A stretch of 64,000 nt of DNA, taken from positions 874,244 through 938,243 of the forward strand of contig ONZQ02000004.1 of assembly GCA_900312665.1 (NCBI GenBank), read 5' to 3'. A model generated the notes under the pieces. That model had not been told where the DNA came from. It ran no database searches and worked only from the letters and a program-made list of their open reading frames with translations. Source of the DNA: Cephalotrichum gorgonifer (lineage: Eukaryota; Ascomycota; Sordariomycetes; Microascales; Microascaceae). This document shows, one piece after another, positions 26,201 through 36,907 of the stretch. Both the position numbers and the translations under genes were made by a program. Position 1 is the first letter of the stretch; each line of letters begins with the position of its first letter.

Positions 26201-27421
26201 TCGAAGTCTGGTTCCGTTTCCGACGTGCTGGAGACACTCTTCAACGAAGAGTTGGGAGGTGTCTTCCAGGTCAAGAAGTCCGACGAGATCAACTTCAAGA
26301 GATGCTTCGCTACCTGCGGACCACCGGCCGGACTCATCCGAACTATCGGTGTTGTTAAGCCCAAGTCGCAGCAGACCCTAACCATGCGTTATCAGTCTAC
26401 CAACGTTGCAACCCTTGATCGTGCTCAGATGCAGGCTGCGTGGGCCAAGACTTCGTACGCCATGCAGCGGGAGCGTGATAACCACGAGAGCGCCGACAGC
26501 GAGTACGCGACCATCTCCGACAACGAGGACCCGGGTCTTTCTTTCAACCTCACCTTCTCTCCGGCCGAGAACATCCTGCCCCTGTCGGCCTCCCTCGGCA
26601 GCCTCATCAAGAAGACCCCCAGGGTGGCCATCCTACGTGAAATCGGTGTCAACAGTCACGCCGAGATGGCCTTCGCCTTCAAGGCTGCGGGCTTCGAGCC
26701 CGTGGACGTGCACATGACGGATATCCTCGCCGGGCGCTCGCTCAGCGACTTCGTGGGTCTCGCGGCCGGCGGCGGCTTCTCCTACGGAGACGTTTTCGGC
26801 GCGGGTGTCGGCTGGGCTCAGTCCATCCTCGAGAACACCCACGCGCGGACCGAGTTCGAGGCCTTCTTCAACAGGCCCGACACCTTCAGTCTCGGCGTAT
26901 GCAACGGTTGCCAGATGATTACGCGGTTGAAGGGGCTCATCCCCGGCGCGCAGAACTGGCCCAGGTTCACCTACAACGCGAGCCGCCAGTTCGAGGGCCG
27001 CTTCAGCATGGTCGCGATCCAGGACGAGGTCGGGAAGTCGGGCGCGCCGTCCGTGTTCCTTGATGGCATGAGCGGGTCCTCGCTCCCGATGGTCATCTCC
27101 CACGGCGAGGGTCGCGCGGCATTCGACTCGCCTGGCGACCTCGAGGCGATGGAGCGCGACGGTCTGATCCCCATCCGGTACGTCGACAACAGGCTGGCCG
27201 TCGCGCAGGCGGGCAACTACCCCTTCAACCCGAACGGCAGCCCCAACGGCATCTCGGGCGTGAGGAGCAGGGACGGCAGGGTGCTGGCCCTGATGCCGCA
27301 CCCGGAGAGGAACGCGCTGGCGGACGCGGCCAGCTGGGTCCCGCAGGAGCAGGTGGACGCGTGGGGCGAGTTCGGGCCCTGGGTCCGCATGTTCAAGAGT
27401 GTGAGGAAGTGGGTTGGCTAG
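23262..27421 (+). CDS. ADE6: Phosphoribosylformylglycinamidine synthase (FGAM synthase)
   Basis: Large PurL-type enzyme that converts FGAR, glutamine and ATP to FGAM, the fourth step of de novo purine synthesis, in the cytosol. Two exons (23262-24996 and 25074-27421) around a 77-bp intron give 4083 nt and 1360 aa, essentially the size of yeast Ade6. The splice restores SICRRERCPFSDVG. The N-terminal half shows VNSEHCRHKQFN and THNHPTAISPFPGAATG (substrate and ATP binding). The C-terminal class I glutamine amidotransferase domain shows GVCNGCQM, with the nucleophile Cys near residue 1188, and the catalytic MPHPERN near the end. The start is the ATG of MGHLTLLGGD; an upstream in-frame GTG is not expected to be used. 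All key residues look intact. Confidence 0.97.
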
Positions 27422-27829
27422 ACGGGCGGTGCCGACCTGGATGGAGTGCTTGGGGAGGGGGCGGGAATGTGCGTGCTATTATACAAAGAACGAAGAGAAA
27501 ACAGAAAGAGGTAGGGGGACGAGGCTTGGGGTAGACATGGAAGGGAAGATGGAAGAGGCGTTCGAAATGGAAGGGAACAGGGAAACTTATATTATACAAA
27601 TCCTAAAAAGTAGAGCTGCGTGTTGCATGAACTCCGTTTAGTTTAGTTTTGAAACATTGTTTTTTTGAATACATACTTTCTATCCATCATCTCTCCTCTT
27701 TCCCCCCTCAGCGTAGCAATGAACAAGTTTCGCGGGATGTTGAAATGCTTTGAAGACAGAGTAAAATCAAATCCCAATTGAACCTCAGATCTCATCTACC
27801 TAAACTCCCCACACCCGGCCCGCCCTAAC
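27422..27829. other. Convergent 3' interval
   Basis: About 400 bp between the stop codons of the plus-strand FGAM synthase gene and the minus-strand CysRS gene. It should contain both 3' untranslated regions. T-rich sequence at 27640-27690 is compatible with a polyadenylation region, but no single signal is diagnostic. Confidence 0.5.
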
Positions 27830-30597
27830 TTATTTCCCTCCCGTGACCTCCTTGAAAGCCTTCGTCTGCCTCTGGTGCTCCTTCACCAGCTTCTTCATCA
27901 TGCTCTTCGGCACGTCCCCGCCGTCCTTCAGCTTCGTCGGGAGGCCGGCCTCGTCCCAGGCCGAGAACCTCTCATCCGACCGGAACATGTCCCTGGGGTC
28001 CACCTTCGCCTTGGCGATCCTCTCCTCCTCCGCCTTCTCGCGCGCCCTCCTGGCCTCCTCCTTCGCGGCCGCCTTCTCCGCCTCCCGCGCGGCCTTCTCC
28101 TCCCTGGCGGCGATGAGCTCCGCGGCGGGGATGAACTTGATCAGCGAGGGGAGGTTGTCCGGGCGGTCGTCGAGGTAGACGCCCAGGTTCGTGAGGTCCA
28201 CGTCGCGGATGCGGTCCGTCAGCGCGAGGATCTGCTTCTTCGCGTCCGCGGCGGCGGAGGGGGCGACCTTGCGGAGCTCGTCGCGGAGGGAGGACACGGT
28301 GCGCAGGTACGGCAGGGCGAGCTGCTCCACGTCCCTGACGCCGCCGTCCACTAGCGTCTGGAACTCGGCCGTGGGGTCCCTCTGGAGAAGGGCGTTGATG
28401 GGCTCGGACTCGAGGTTAAGACCTTTGACGGCAGAGGTGACGCCCGTGAGAACGGAGACGTAAGGCTCCACGGCCTCGGCGGGGTCCTGGTCCGCGGCAA
28501 CCTTGGCAGACGCCCAGCCTAGGCCGTCATATGGCGGAGATGCGTTCTCGTCCAAGCCCAGGATCCCCACGATCTTGGTAACCCACCGTGCGATGGCCTC
28601 GATGGTGGCCAGGTCCACCTGGTCCTTGGCGGTCTTGATGTGGATGTTGGCGTCCTTGATTATGCTCGCGATGACTAGCATGACCTGGGGCGTGTCGAAC
28701 GAGTTGGAAAACGCGGCGTGGAGGTCTTTCTTGGCCTGCTCGAACTGCTGGGTGATGCTGGGCTCCCCTGAGGGCTGCTCGCTCAACGAGAGTGCCGCTA
28801 CCGCCGGTGTGCTTGCAGACTGCGCCGCCGCCTCGGCGAGGAGAGACTTGGTGTTGGTGAAGAAGTTCTGCAGGGGTGGTCAGCGGTGTTGTACAACTAA
28901 AACGAAAAACGCGTTTGTCGTCGCAAGAAACGGTGATAGCATGAGACTTACGCTGACAGTGGATTCCCAGCCATCGGCGTGGGACCGCATATCGGGAGAA
29001 ATCTCCACACCGTCGTGCCACTTTCCTAGCAGGAAGACGGTACGCATGCTCCGAGAGGAGTACGTCGTAGCCAAGGCATCCTGGATGGTCTGGAAGTTCT
29101 TCAGGGACTTGGACATCTTCGAACCTGCTATCGAGAGATGTCCCATGTGGAGGAAGTACCTCACCCAGGTGTGCTCGCCCTTCTCCGCCTCGCAGAAGTA
29201 CGCCTCGCTCTGGGCCAACTCATTGTCGTGGTGCGGGAAGGCGAGGTCGATGCCCCCAGAGTGGATGTCCATGCAGTCGCCGAGAACCTCGGACGCCATG
29301 ACGGAGCACTCGATGTGCCATCCGGGCCTCCCACTGCCCCATTTGCTGGGCCAGTACGGCTCGCCGGCCTTAGACTTCTTCCAGAGGGCAAAGTCGCTGG
29401 CGCTCCTCTTGCCATCCAGGCCCTTCGACAGGGATCCCTCGCCCTCCTCCTGCAGGGCCTTGTCGTTCCGGCAATCGGGGCGCAGCCTCGCGTACTGGTT
29501 CCCGGCCTTTTCGAAGGCGGCGATGTCAAAGTACACGGACCCTTCCGCCTCGTACGCAAAGCCCTTGTCCACGATGCGCTCGACAAACTTGGCAATCTGC
29601 GGAACGTACTCGGTGACCCTCGTTATCACGTTGGGGGGGAGCACGTTCAGAGCCTTCATGTCCGCGAAGAAGAGGTCTTCCATGCTCCGCGTTAGGTGGG
29701 TGAAGATGGACTGGTCACTCGTGTCGAAGCTCTCCTTGTAGAGAGAGTCAAGATAGGGCAACAAGACCTCGTCGGCACCGGGGAAGACGCTGCCCCCCTG
29801 GATGGCGGCGGCGGCGGCATCCATGTTGGCTACGTGCATCTTGATCTTCGTCTCGGCCTCACCAGGCCTATCGTTCCCGGCTAACGCACCCCCGGCAAGG
29901 ACGGTGCCGTAAGCAGCATCTCTCCTCTGCGCATAGTTGCTGGGATCCAGCTGTGAGCCCTCGGCCTCCAGGGCCGGGAGGTTACTTGTCGCATAGGCGC
30001 GGAAAGCGGCAAGACCGAGTTCCGCGAGCTTCTCATCCGAGTGGCCCTTGTTCTTCTCCAACTCGAGCAGATGTTGTCGACGAGCCCTGATGATGATCTA
30101 GGTCTGGTTCAGAACGCCGTGCTCTACATTATATTGTGTCGTATCTTCGGGAATGTCCATACCTTGTCATCAATGTCTGTAATGTTCATCACGAAGTTCA
30201 CATCCAGGCCAAAGTAGTGCATCAAGATGCGCCGGATGATATCGGTCGACACATAATTCCTGGCGTGGCCGAGGTGGCTCTTGTCGTATACCGTCGGCCC
30301 GCAGGCATACCAGGTTACCTTGCCGGGCTCCGACGGATCAAAGCGGACGGGGGACCCTGGCTGGAGGGAGTTGTACACCTTGAGGGTCTCGATGGACTCG
30401 CCCATTTTGGTGGAGAAGAGCCTCGACCTCGACGTGCAGACTAGTGGGTCGAAACTGTGACCGTGGCCGTAACCGGAACCGGAACGGGAAGCGTAACCTT
30501 GTGCGCGGGGTAGAAGGAAGTGTAGCTGACGGAAAGATGGAATCCGGGGTCTAAAATGTAGAGTGGTGGCTCGGAAGGTACAGGACAAAAGAGTCAT
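27830..30597 (-). CDS. CRS1: Cysteinyl-tRNA synthetase, predicted dual mitochondrial/cytosolic
   Basis: Class I aminoacyl-tRNA synthetase that charges tRNA-Cys. Three exons (30163-30597, 28952-30097, 27830-28867) give 2619 nt and 872 aa. Hallmarks are [18 protein letters not shown] (zinc cysteine and HIGH-type motif), WHIECSVMA and [10 protein letters not shown] (zinc ligands), and KMSKSLKN. The first 64 residues are rich in Arg, Ser and aromatic residues with almost no acidic residues, ending RLFSTK, and look like a mitochondrial presequence. A second in-frame ATG (30405, [12 protein letters not shown]) begins exactly where cytosolic homologues start. The first ATG sits in a poor context (T at -3), the second in a strong one (A at -3, G at +4), which suggests leaky scanning. 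The C-terminal part contains a highly charged Ala/Glu/Lys/Arg helix (about residues 770-815). The gene is divergent from Trm61. Confidence 0.96.
30405..30405 (-). promoter_or_regulatory. Second in-frame start codon of CysRS, strong context
   Basis: The ATG read on the minus strand from 30405 is preceded by CACCAAA and followed by GGC. This is a near-ideal fungal initiation context. It lies 64 codons inside the longer frame and would remove the predicted mitochondrial presequence, giving the cytosolic enzyme. The assignment is an inference from context and from the position of the conserved N-terminus. Confidence 0.65.
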
Positions 30598-31356
30598 CCA
30601 GAGAAGCGCGAAGGGGGGAAGGAGGTAGAGTGAAGTGAGTCAAGCAAGATAGAGTCAACCGTCAAGTAGAGTTGACAAATTGAGCGGACGAAAAAGGATT
30701 GTGTACTCAAAAAGGATTGTGTAAATCCGGCATGTAAGAAGAAATTCCACCAAAAAGCTCAAGCGCAATTCGTGGTTTTACTTCCTGCCGTACCCAGAAA
30801 ATGCTAGCGTAGTAGAGGTATAAATAGATAATAGATAAAATCGAATGGAAGCTGTATGAGTAAACGATGGTTGAGATGAGGGGCTAACCTAACGAAAGTA
30901 CGAGTACAAGTGCGGCGATGCGGGTATGGATCAATTAGAGTAAAGGCAAGTGACGGAATGAAACAATGTGGTGTCAACTTCCCCAAGTTGGCCGTGAGAC
31001 GAGCTGTGTGTGGGTGGGGAGGAGGGGTACATCCTCCAAGTATGCGCTGTATGTACCTATCGAGATCTCTCACCGCCCGCTGTCGTGCCACGGAAAGAGA
31101 GAAAACTTAGTTTTGTGCCAGGCATTAAACTGCACGACGACGCCCAATTTTCAACCACCCCGCGTTCCCTTTTGGGCGCTTCCTTTACACCGCCTTGAAT
31201 TTCTCTAGCACCATTTGCAGAAGCCAATGCAGGAGTCGTGATAATTTTGCGACACCACATGGGACAGGAGGAAACCAGCTCGCCGGGATCTTTTTTTCTC
31301 AGCCTTATTCTCTCTCTCAACGCTGGTCCTTCGTGACCTCCCCTACACCCACAGCC
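30598..31356. other. Divergent promoter, CysRS / Trm61
   Basis: 759 bp shared upstream region of two translation-related genes pointing away from each other. It contains a short direct tandem duplication of AAAAAGGATTGTGTA at about 30691-30724, and two CGAGTAC/CAAGTGC-like words near 30900. No TATA element stands out. The last 60 bp before the Trm61 start are pyrimidine-rich, as is usual for fungal leaders. Confidence 0.5.
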
Positions 31357-32970
31357 ATGCCGACCAAATCGCCCTTTCTACAGTCGGACTTCCGAAGCAG
31401 CGCAAACTCGCTCGCTATCGTCCACCTCTCGCGTGACATTCTCGTCCCCGTGGTCCTGCAGGACTCCACCTCCGCCATCGATGGCTACGCCGAGGGCGCA
31501 GTGCTGAACAGCCGCTTTGGCTCGTTCCCGCATTCCACTCTGATCGGCGTTCCCTGGGGATCGCAGGTCAGGGCGTCGACCGTTGACACCGGCTCGCGGG
31601 GTCGGAAGAGGAAGCTCGCTGCGGCTGCCTCTGAGAGTACCGATGCGACCCCCGAGGTCGTCGACTTGGCCGAATTGAAGCGGAAAAGAGAAGATGAGGA
31701 AGGGAAAGAGGCGAAGAGACAAAAGAGCGGCGACGCCCCGTCGGAAGCCTCGAACGATACAAGTGCTCTCGATACAGGCAAGGGTGGATCTCTAGAAACC
31801 CCATCTCAGACCCCCAAGGTCAATCAGGTGCAGGCGGCCGTAACCGCATCCAGTGGATTCGTCCACATCCTCAAACCCTCCCCCGAACTATGGACGGTAT
31901 CTCTTCCCCATCGGACACAGGTCGTCTACACCCCCGACTACAGCTACGTCCTCCAGCGGCTCCGAGCCTTCCCCGGAAAGACAATCATCGAGGCGGGTGC
32001 CGGCAGTGGAAGTTTTACCCACGCCTCGGCACGTGCCGTATATAACGGGTTCCCATCTGGGCCGGAAGACAAGAAGGGGAAGGTCTACAGCTTCGAGTTC
32101 CACCCGGAACGGTTCCAAAAGATGAAGCATGAGATAACAGAGCATGGCCTGGACGGGATCGTGCAAATCACGCACCGCGACGTGTACAACGGGGGGTTCA
32201 ACATCAACGGCAAGAGCCCAAAGGCCAATGCCATATTCCTGGACCTTCCCGCGCCGTGGGACGCGCTACACCACCTCTCCCGCCATCGCCCAACTCAAGC
32301 GTCGCTGGACGGGACGGTCGCCGACGACAGCTGGGTGTCTCCCCTGGACCCGGACCAGAGTGTGTATCTATGCACGTTTTCGCCCTGCATCGAGCAGGTC
32401 ATCCGCACGATAGAAAAGATGCGAGAGCTGGGCTGGGTGAACGTCGAGATGGTCGAGGTGGCGCACAAGAAGCTCTTCATCACGCGCGAGAGGACCAGCG
32501 CCGCCCCCGAGAGGGGGGCGACACAGGCTCCCGGCGACGTCATGGAGGCCATCGCCAGGTTGAAGACGATCAGTGCCCGGGAGCAGGAGTATCACGCCAA
32601 GGAGGGCAGGGTGGCGTCTGATGCTGACGCGGGTGCGGCGGACACGGACGTGCCTATGGACACCGAGCCAGTCGTCGATACCGAAAAGTTGAACGGGGAT
32701 GCGGGCGGTCCTGTGGCGTCGGCGAAGCCGTGGAGGGAGGGCCGCCTGATACATCGGCCCGAGGCGGAGCTGAAGACGCACACGTCGTACCTCGTGTTTG
32801 CCATTCTCCCGCGGGAGTGGTCAGAGGAGCAAGAGGCGGAGGCGCTTGCGAGGTGGCCCTGTGGGAATGAGACTGGGGTGATTGGTACGTTGGACAAGGC
32901 GACCAGGAAGAACCTGAAGAGGGAGCAGATGAACAAGGGGAAGAATAAGAAGAAGAAGGCGAAGCAGTAG
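31357..32970 (+). CDS. TRM61: tRNA (adenine-58-N1) methyltransferase catalytic subunit
   Basis: Catalytic partner of Trm6 in the nuclear complex that makes m1A58 in tRNAs, including initiator tRNA. It is a single exon of 537 aa starting at MPTKSPFLQSDF in a good context (ACAGCC). An N-terminal Trm61-specific region (FGSFPHSTLIGVPWGSQVR) is followed at about residues 80-160 by a low-complexity, lysine-rich insert with KRKR/KRQK basic clusters that could act as a nuclear signal. The methyltransferase fold begins at LWTVSLPHRTQVVYTPDYSY. The SAM-binding motif is IIEAGAGSGSFTHASARAV, and LDLPAPWDALHH holds the catalytic acidic position. The C-terminus is lysine-rich (KNKKKKAKQ). No intron is evident. 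Identification is firm. Confidence 0.95.
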   Translation: MPTKSPFLQSDFRSSANSLAIVHLSRDILVPVVLQDSTSAIDGYAEGAVLNSRFGSFPHSTLIGVPWGSQVRASTVDTGSRGRKRKLAAAASESTDATPEVVDLAELKRKREDEEGKEAKRQKSGDAPSEASNDTSALDTGKGGSLETPSQTPKVNQVQAAVTASSGFVHILKPSPELWTVSLPHRTQVVYTPDYSYVLQRLRAFPGKTIIEAGAGSGSFTHASARAVYNGFPSGPEDKKGKVYSFEFHPERFQKMKHEITEHGLDGIVQITHRDVYNGGFNINGKSPKANAIFLDLPAPWDALHHLSRHRPTQASLDGTVADDSWVSPLDPDQSVYLCTFSPCIEQVIRTIEKMRELGWVNVEMVEVAHKKLFITRERTSAAPERGATQAPGDVMEAIARLKTISAREQEYHAKEGRVASDADAGAADTDVPMDTEPVVDTEKLNGDAGGPVASAKPWREGRLIHRPEAELKTHTSYLVFAILPREWSEEQEAEALARWPCGNETGVIGTLDKATRKNLKREQMNKGKNKKKKAKQ

Positions 32971-33417
32971 TAGTGTGTGTATGGCATATAGATCATATTT
33001 GTTTATATCTAGCATTTGGGCGCATCATGTCTCGACAACCCCCGACTCGAGGCCGAAGGAGTTTAGATATAAAAACTCGGATTTCATTTCCTTTTATTTC
33101 TCTACATTGGCATTTGAATGAAATCTGCGCGACTGGTTAGACTTGGCGTCAACCAGTAATAGGATACAGTTTAAGCAACTTTGGCTTAAGAAGAGTTTAT
33201 AGCACTATTTAATGCCTGTGCTTTAGCTGTAGCTCCTCGTGCCAAATATTTTCTTGTCTGTGGTTACCAAAGCTCTTTCTTGGTGGGGTGTGCGCAGCAG
33301 GAATACTGGATCAAAAATGTCCCAGAGCTCGTTCAAGGTGCGAAAATTCCCGAACTTCCTCCCTCCCTCCCCAAACCACACAACACCAAACCGAAGCCGG
33401 AATTAAAACCGGTCGCC
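32971..33417. other. Tandem intergenic interval
   Basis: 447 bp between two plus-strand genes, AT-rich at 33000-33200. It should contain the Trm61 3' end and the promoter of the next gene. The frame of the next gene is open upstream of its ATG from 33280, but without an ATG. Confidence 0.5.
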
Positions 33418-35283
33418 ATGCCACCGTCGCGATCCATACGGCCCCTCGCCGGCCTGCGACTAAAACCCCAAAGACACATCCTAAACCCGCGCTCACCATG
33501 TCTCCTCTGTTCGACAGCCCGGTCGTCCGGACTCGCGACACCTCTCCCTTCTCCTCTCGCGCGCAGAGCCACCCGGGCCGCCTACTCGACAGCCGCCACC
33601 CTGACGGAACCAGCCCCCGCGACTCCTTCATCCCCGCCCATTGACCCCCGGACGGAGCTCGAACAGGCGCTCCTGGAGCTAAATAGCCATGCGGCAAACT
33701 ACGTCAACCTGTCGCGCCTGCAGCTCGCGCTCCTCGGCCTCCGGCAGCCGGCGGGCGAGGAGACCATCCGCGTCGCCGTCCTTGGCGTCAACGGCGCGCA
33801 GGGCGGGGCGGGAGATACGGCGAGGGAGGTCCTGAGGCTGATGCTGGCCGATCCGCTGAGGGAGGAGGAGGAGTGGGAGAGGCAGCTGGCGGGGGCGGCG
33901 GGACGCGGCGCGGCGCCCGTGCTCGTGAGAGTCGACGGCCGGGAGAGGTCCGCGGAGGGGGGGATCATCGAGAGGAGGGGCATGTTTGACGAGGTGCGCG
34001 TCTCGTCGCCAGGGTTCCGGGGCGGTAACCTCGAGGTGCTGCTGATGGACGTCAATCCGCCCGCCGGGGGCCAGGGGGAGGCGGCGCTCCTCGACCTGCC
34101 GGTCGATATCGTGTCTGGCATCGACAGGGTGAGCCCGATCATGACGCCGGTGCACAAGACCGTCCTTGTCGCGGAGGGGCTCGTGGGCGTCCCCTCGGTA
34201 AGCGGCCTTCCGCCGAACGAGGAGCACGGCGTCATATTCTCGGCCGTTGACCTGCCCGGGTACCAACCGCCCACCACCGACGCTCCCGCCACTCCTTTCC
34301 TCCCGATCGACGTTAGCAAGGCCAGCAAGGGGGTCGGTCTCTTCCGCGAGAGCCTCTCCCACGGGATGGATTACGAGCGCCTCTGGTTCCAGAGCCGGGT
34401 CCCCGCCCTCTCGGCCTGGTTAAAGTATGGCACCGCGTCCCAGCCGGGCACCACGAAGCCCGCCGTCCGCGCGCTCATCTCCTCCGTCCTACAAAACACT
34501 CTCGTGGCCCTCGAGGGCTCCAAGGCCGCAACCGCCGCCCCGTCGCCCTCGCCGGCCGCCGGCTCGTCCGGGCCCGTGCTCCGCAGGGGCTTGGCGGACT
34601 GGGCCCAGGGCGCCCACGCCGAGCTCCAGGACCAGCTCGACCTCGCCTTCACGGGCCAGAAGTGGCGCAAGCTGAACTGGTGGAAGCTCTTCTGGCGCGT
34701 CGACGACGTGGGCATGCTAACCTCGGACATTCTGGCCAACAGCTTCCTCCCCACGGCCGAGAAGAACCTCGTCTTCCTCGCGGGTCGGGTCTCGGCCGCA
34801 TCCCCGAACGAGCTGACGTATAACCAGCCCGGAACCTCCGCGGTGTCGAGGTCCGAGGGCGGCGGGAGGTGGCCGACGCACGTCTCGTTCACGAGGCGGT
34901 ACCTCCAGGAGGAGACCATCCCGGCGCTGCAGGCCCTGGCGCAGAAGCTCGTCCTCCAGGCCGCGAGCACGTCGGGCCTCACGGCCTCCCTCGCGGCGCT
35001 GCTCTACGTCTCGCAGTGGGCGTCGAGCTTCTACGAGGCCGGCGCCGTGGCTGCCCTGGGCGCTGTCTGGAGTCTGTGGCGGATGCAGGGGAAGTGGGAG
35101 GCCGCGAGGGGCTTCTGGGAGGGCGAGGTGAGGGAGGAGGGGAGGAAGGCCGTGCGGGGCGCGGAGCGGAGCTTGGTTCAGGCGCTGGAGAGGGATTCGG
35201 TCGTGCAGAGGGATGATGGGGAGGAGAGGAGGGTGAGGGAACTTGTAGAGAGGGCGCGGGACGCGCTGGCGAGGATGAAGTGA
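33418..35283 (+). CDS. Predicted mitochondrial membrane protein, possibly Mmc1-like
   Basis: Single-exon gene of 621 aa, starting at the only in-frame ATG (MPPSRSIRPLAG). Residues 1-65 are rich in Arg, Ser and Ala without acidic residues, ending RRATRAAYSTAA, a convincing mitochondrial presequence. The middle region begins IRVAVLGVNGAQGGAGDTAREVL, whose VAVLGVNGAQGGAG recalls a nucleotide-binding loop but is not a canonical Walker A. A second conserved block is LPVDIVSGIDRVSPIMTPVH, and a third WRKLNWWKLFWRVDDVGMLTSD. Near the C-terminus two hydrophobic segments (about residues 520-560, LTASLAALLYVSQWASSFYE and AVAALGAVWSLW) look like a membrane hairpin, followed by a charged helix. I associate this with the fungal Mmc1 family of mitochondrial proteins from memory only. 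Targeting is better supported than the family name. Confidence 0.75.
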   Translation: MPPSRSIRPLAGLRLKPQRHILNPRSPCLLCSTARSSGLATPLPSPLARRATRAAYSTAATLTEPAPATPSSPPIDPRTELEQALLELNSHAANYVNLSRLQLALLGLRQPAGEETIRVAVLGVNGAQGGAGDTAREVLRLMLADPLREEEEWERQLAGAAGRGAAPVLVRVDGRERSAEGGIIERRGMFDEVRVSSPGFRGGNLEVLLMDVNPPAGGQGEAALLDLPVDIVSGIDRVSPIMTPVHKTVLVAEGLVGVPSVSGLPPNEEHGVIFSAVDLPGYQPPTTDAPATPFLPIDVSKASKGVGLFRESLSHGMDYERLWFQSRVPALSAWLKYGTASQPGTTKPAVRALISSVLQNTLVALEGSKAATAAPSPSPAAGSSGPVLRRGLADWAQGAHAELQDQLDLAFTGQKWRKLNWWKLFWRVDDVGMLTSDILANSFLPTAEKNLVFLAGRVSAASPNELTYNQPGTSAVSRSEGGGRWPTHVSFTRRYLQEETIPALQALAQKLVLQAASTSGLTASLAALLYVSQWASSFYEAGAVAALGAVWSLWRMQGKWEAARGFWEGEVREEGRKAVRGAERSLVQALERDSVVQRDDGEERRVRELVERARDALARMK

Positions 35284-35696
35284 GAGAGAGTGGCAAGTTT
35301 GGTGGAGAAGCTTTCCCTTTGTCGGACCTGTATAAATGTGTACGTATAACTGGGGGTAGATCGAGACAATTGCGGTGGTAGACCCGAAGGAGGGGAGGGG
35401 GACGGTGTAAACTAGATGGGAATCCCTTCCTCGCCAGTCCAGGTATTCCATAAAATAGAGGTTCCTGAGTCTGACCTTGGCCAGCCACACAATTCCTTTT
35501 CCTCATCTCGCGCCCCTTTCACGTAGAAATTCCGGCTTATCGCCATTTTCACAGAATATTCATCACTTTTTATGCCCCCCTCCCCCGGACGCCAAGAACA
35601 GCAAGCCCGATCAAGATCTCATAAAATCCATATATCCCCGATGATAATAAAAATAAAAGAATAGCCGCGTTCACCCCGCTCCTCCGCGCCACCTGG
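35284..35696. other. Convergent 3' interval
   Basis: About 410 bp between the plus-strand mitochondrial protein gene and the minus-strand SmD3 gene. It should hold both 3' untranslated regions. An AATAAAA-like stretch on the plus strand lies at 35643-35660. No gene is seen. Confidence 0.5.
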
Positions 35697-36226
35697 TTAC
35701 CTAGGCGCCCCCCTTCCGCTCGCCCTCGCCCTGCTGACGGTGGCCCTCCCCCTCGCCAGCCCGACTCCCCTACCCCTCACGTTCCTGCTCTTGAACATGG
35801 GCGCGTTCCTCAGCATGTCGGGGACGATGAAGAAGCGGACGTGCGAGCCGCGGATGTAGACCTGGTCGAGGTGGCTTACGCGCCCGTCGCGGGCGGTGAC
35901 GGTTATGTCTTTTAGTTGGACGTTCATGTTGTCTTCGGCTGTTTTTTTGGGGAGGGATTGTTAGCTTTCATGGTAGTCGGTGAGAGGTGAATTGGGGGGA
36001 AGGAGGCGGAGGAGAGGGGGATGGAGGTGGAGGGGGAAAGGTACCTTCTAGGAGCTTCCCGCGGTATGTCGTTCCGGAGGTGATTTCGAGGGTGACGATG
36101 TGGCCCTTTTCCAAAGTTAGCAACACGCGCCGAGGAGACATGGTAGGTAGGTAGTGATGGCGGAAGAAGGGGCCGTACCTGTGCCTCGTTGAGGAGCTTG
36201 ATCGGGATCCCAATCGTGGACGTCAT
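35697..36226 (-). CDS. SMD3: Small nuclear ribonucleoprotein SmD3
   Basis: Core Sm protein of the spliceosomal U1, U2, U4 and U5 snRNP rings. Three exons (36179-36226, 36045-36105, 35697-35938) give 351 nt and 116 aa. The Sm1 motif reads [20 protein letters not shown] across intron 1, then [17 protein letters not shown] across intron 2. The Sm2 motif is [18 protein letters not shown]. The tail is short and Arg/Gly-rich ([26 protein letters not shown]), the kind of region methylated on arginine in SmD proteins. Length is close to yeast and slightly shorter than animal SmD3. The gene ends convergently with the neighbour on the left. It shares the window with its predicted assembly chaperone pICln (50771-51763). 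Confidence 0.97.
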
Positions 36227-36907
36227 CTTGGGCGGTGAAGATGGACCGGTGTGGCGGGCTCGTGAGGGCGTTGGTAGTTGGGAGGTTGGGTGGGAGACGC
36301 GACGTCGGCTTCGTTGTTGGGCGAGTTTGGGGTTAAGCCGGTTCCAACGCTAAGGTGCAATAATAGATGCTTCGTCGTGGTTGCGCGGCGCCTTGTGTGA
36401 TACTGAAATGGAAGGCTGAACCAAAATTGAAGCTTGGGTGGGATGGTTATGTAAGCGGGGATGGGAGATGGATGGGTATAGCATTTCAATTCCATGGTCA
36501 CAGCTCTCCTTGGTGGGGCTTGGGTGAGGTGGTGGTACCTGAAAGCTATTATATTACCACGGTATCGTTTTAAGGAGGCTGGAAACAGAGGGAACGAGGA
36601 CATGAACACCCTCCCACCTAAGAGCTCGTTCCATCCGTTTTACTCTAGTAGGCATCTGCTTCCATAAAGTCCGGCTTTATTCCTATTCCATCTCATTTAT
36701 CCCTCCCTGCTAGACTCGGCGGAGTCCAGCTCTGCTCCAGTTTGCAGGCTATCAGCACACCAAACACACTAGCTGTCTGGGTCTGAGATGCAATGAGGCT
36801 CCTATATGAGTATAAATTCATTGAGATCTTAGCCCGTGCTCCCACAACGCCCTCTATCCATCGTCTAACATGAAATAGATACACAGATTATACTTGTACA
36901 TCCCCTT
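36227..36907. other. Intergenic interval
   Basis: About 680 bp between two minus-strand genes. It should include the SmD3 promoter (right of 36227) and the 3' untranslated region of the 36908-38186 gene. No reading frame has convincing composition. Confidence 0.5.

Noticed and set aside
28503..29741. 412-codon plus-strand open frame
   Set aside because: It lies antisense to CysRS exons 2 and 3, which carry all the synthetase motifs. GC-rich codons on one strand readily leave long open frames on the other.
33679..34362. 227-codon minus-strand frame
   Set aside because: Shadow of the mitochondrial membrane protein gene; no motif and high Arg/Pro/Asp content.
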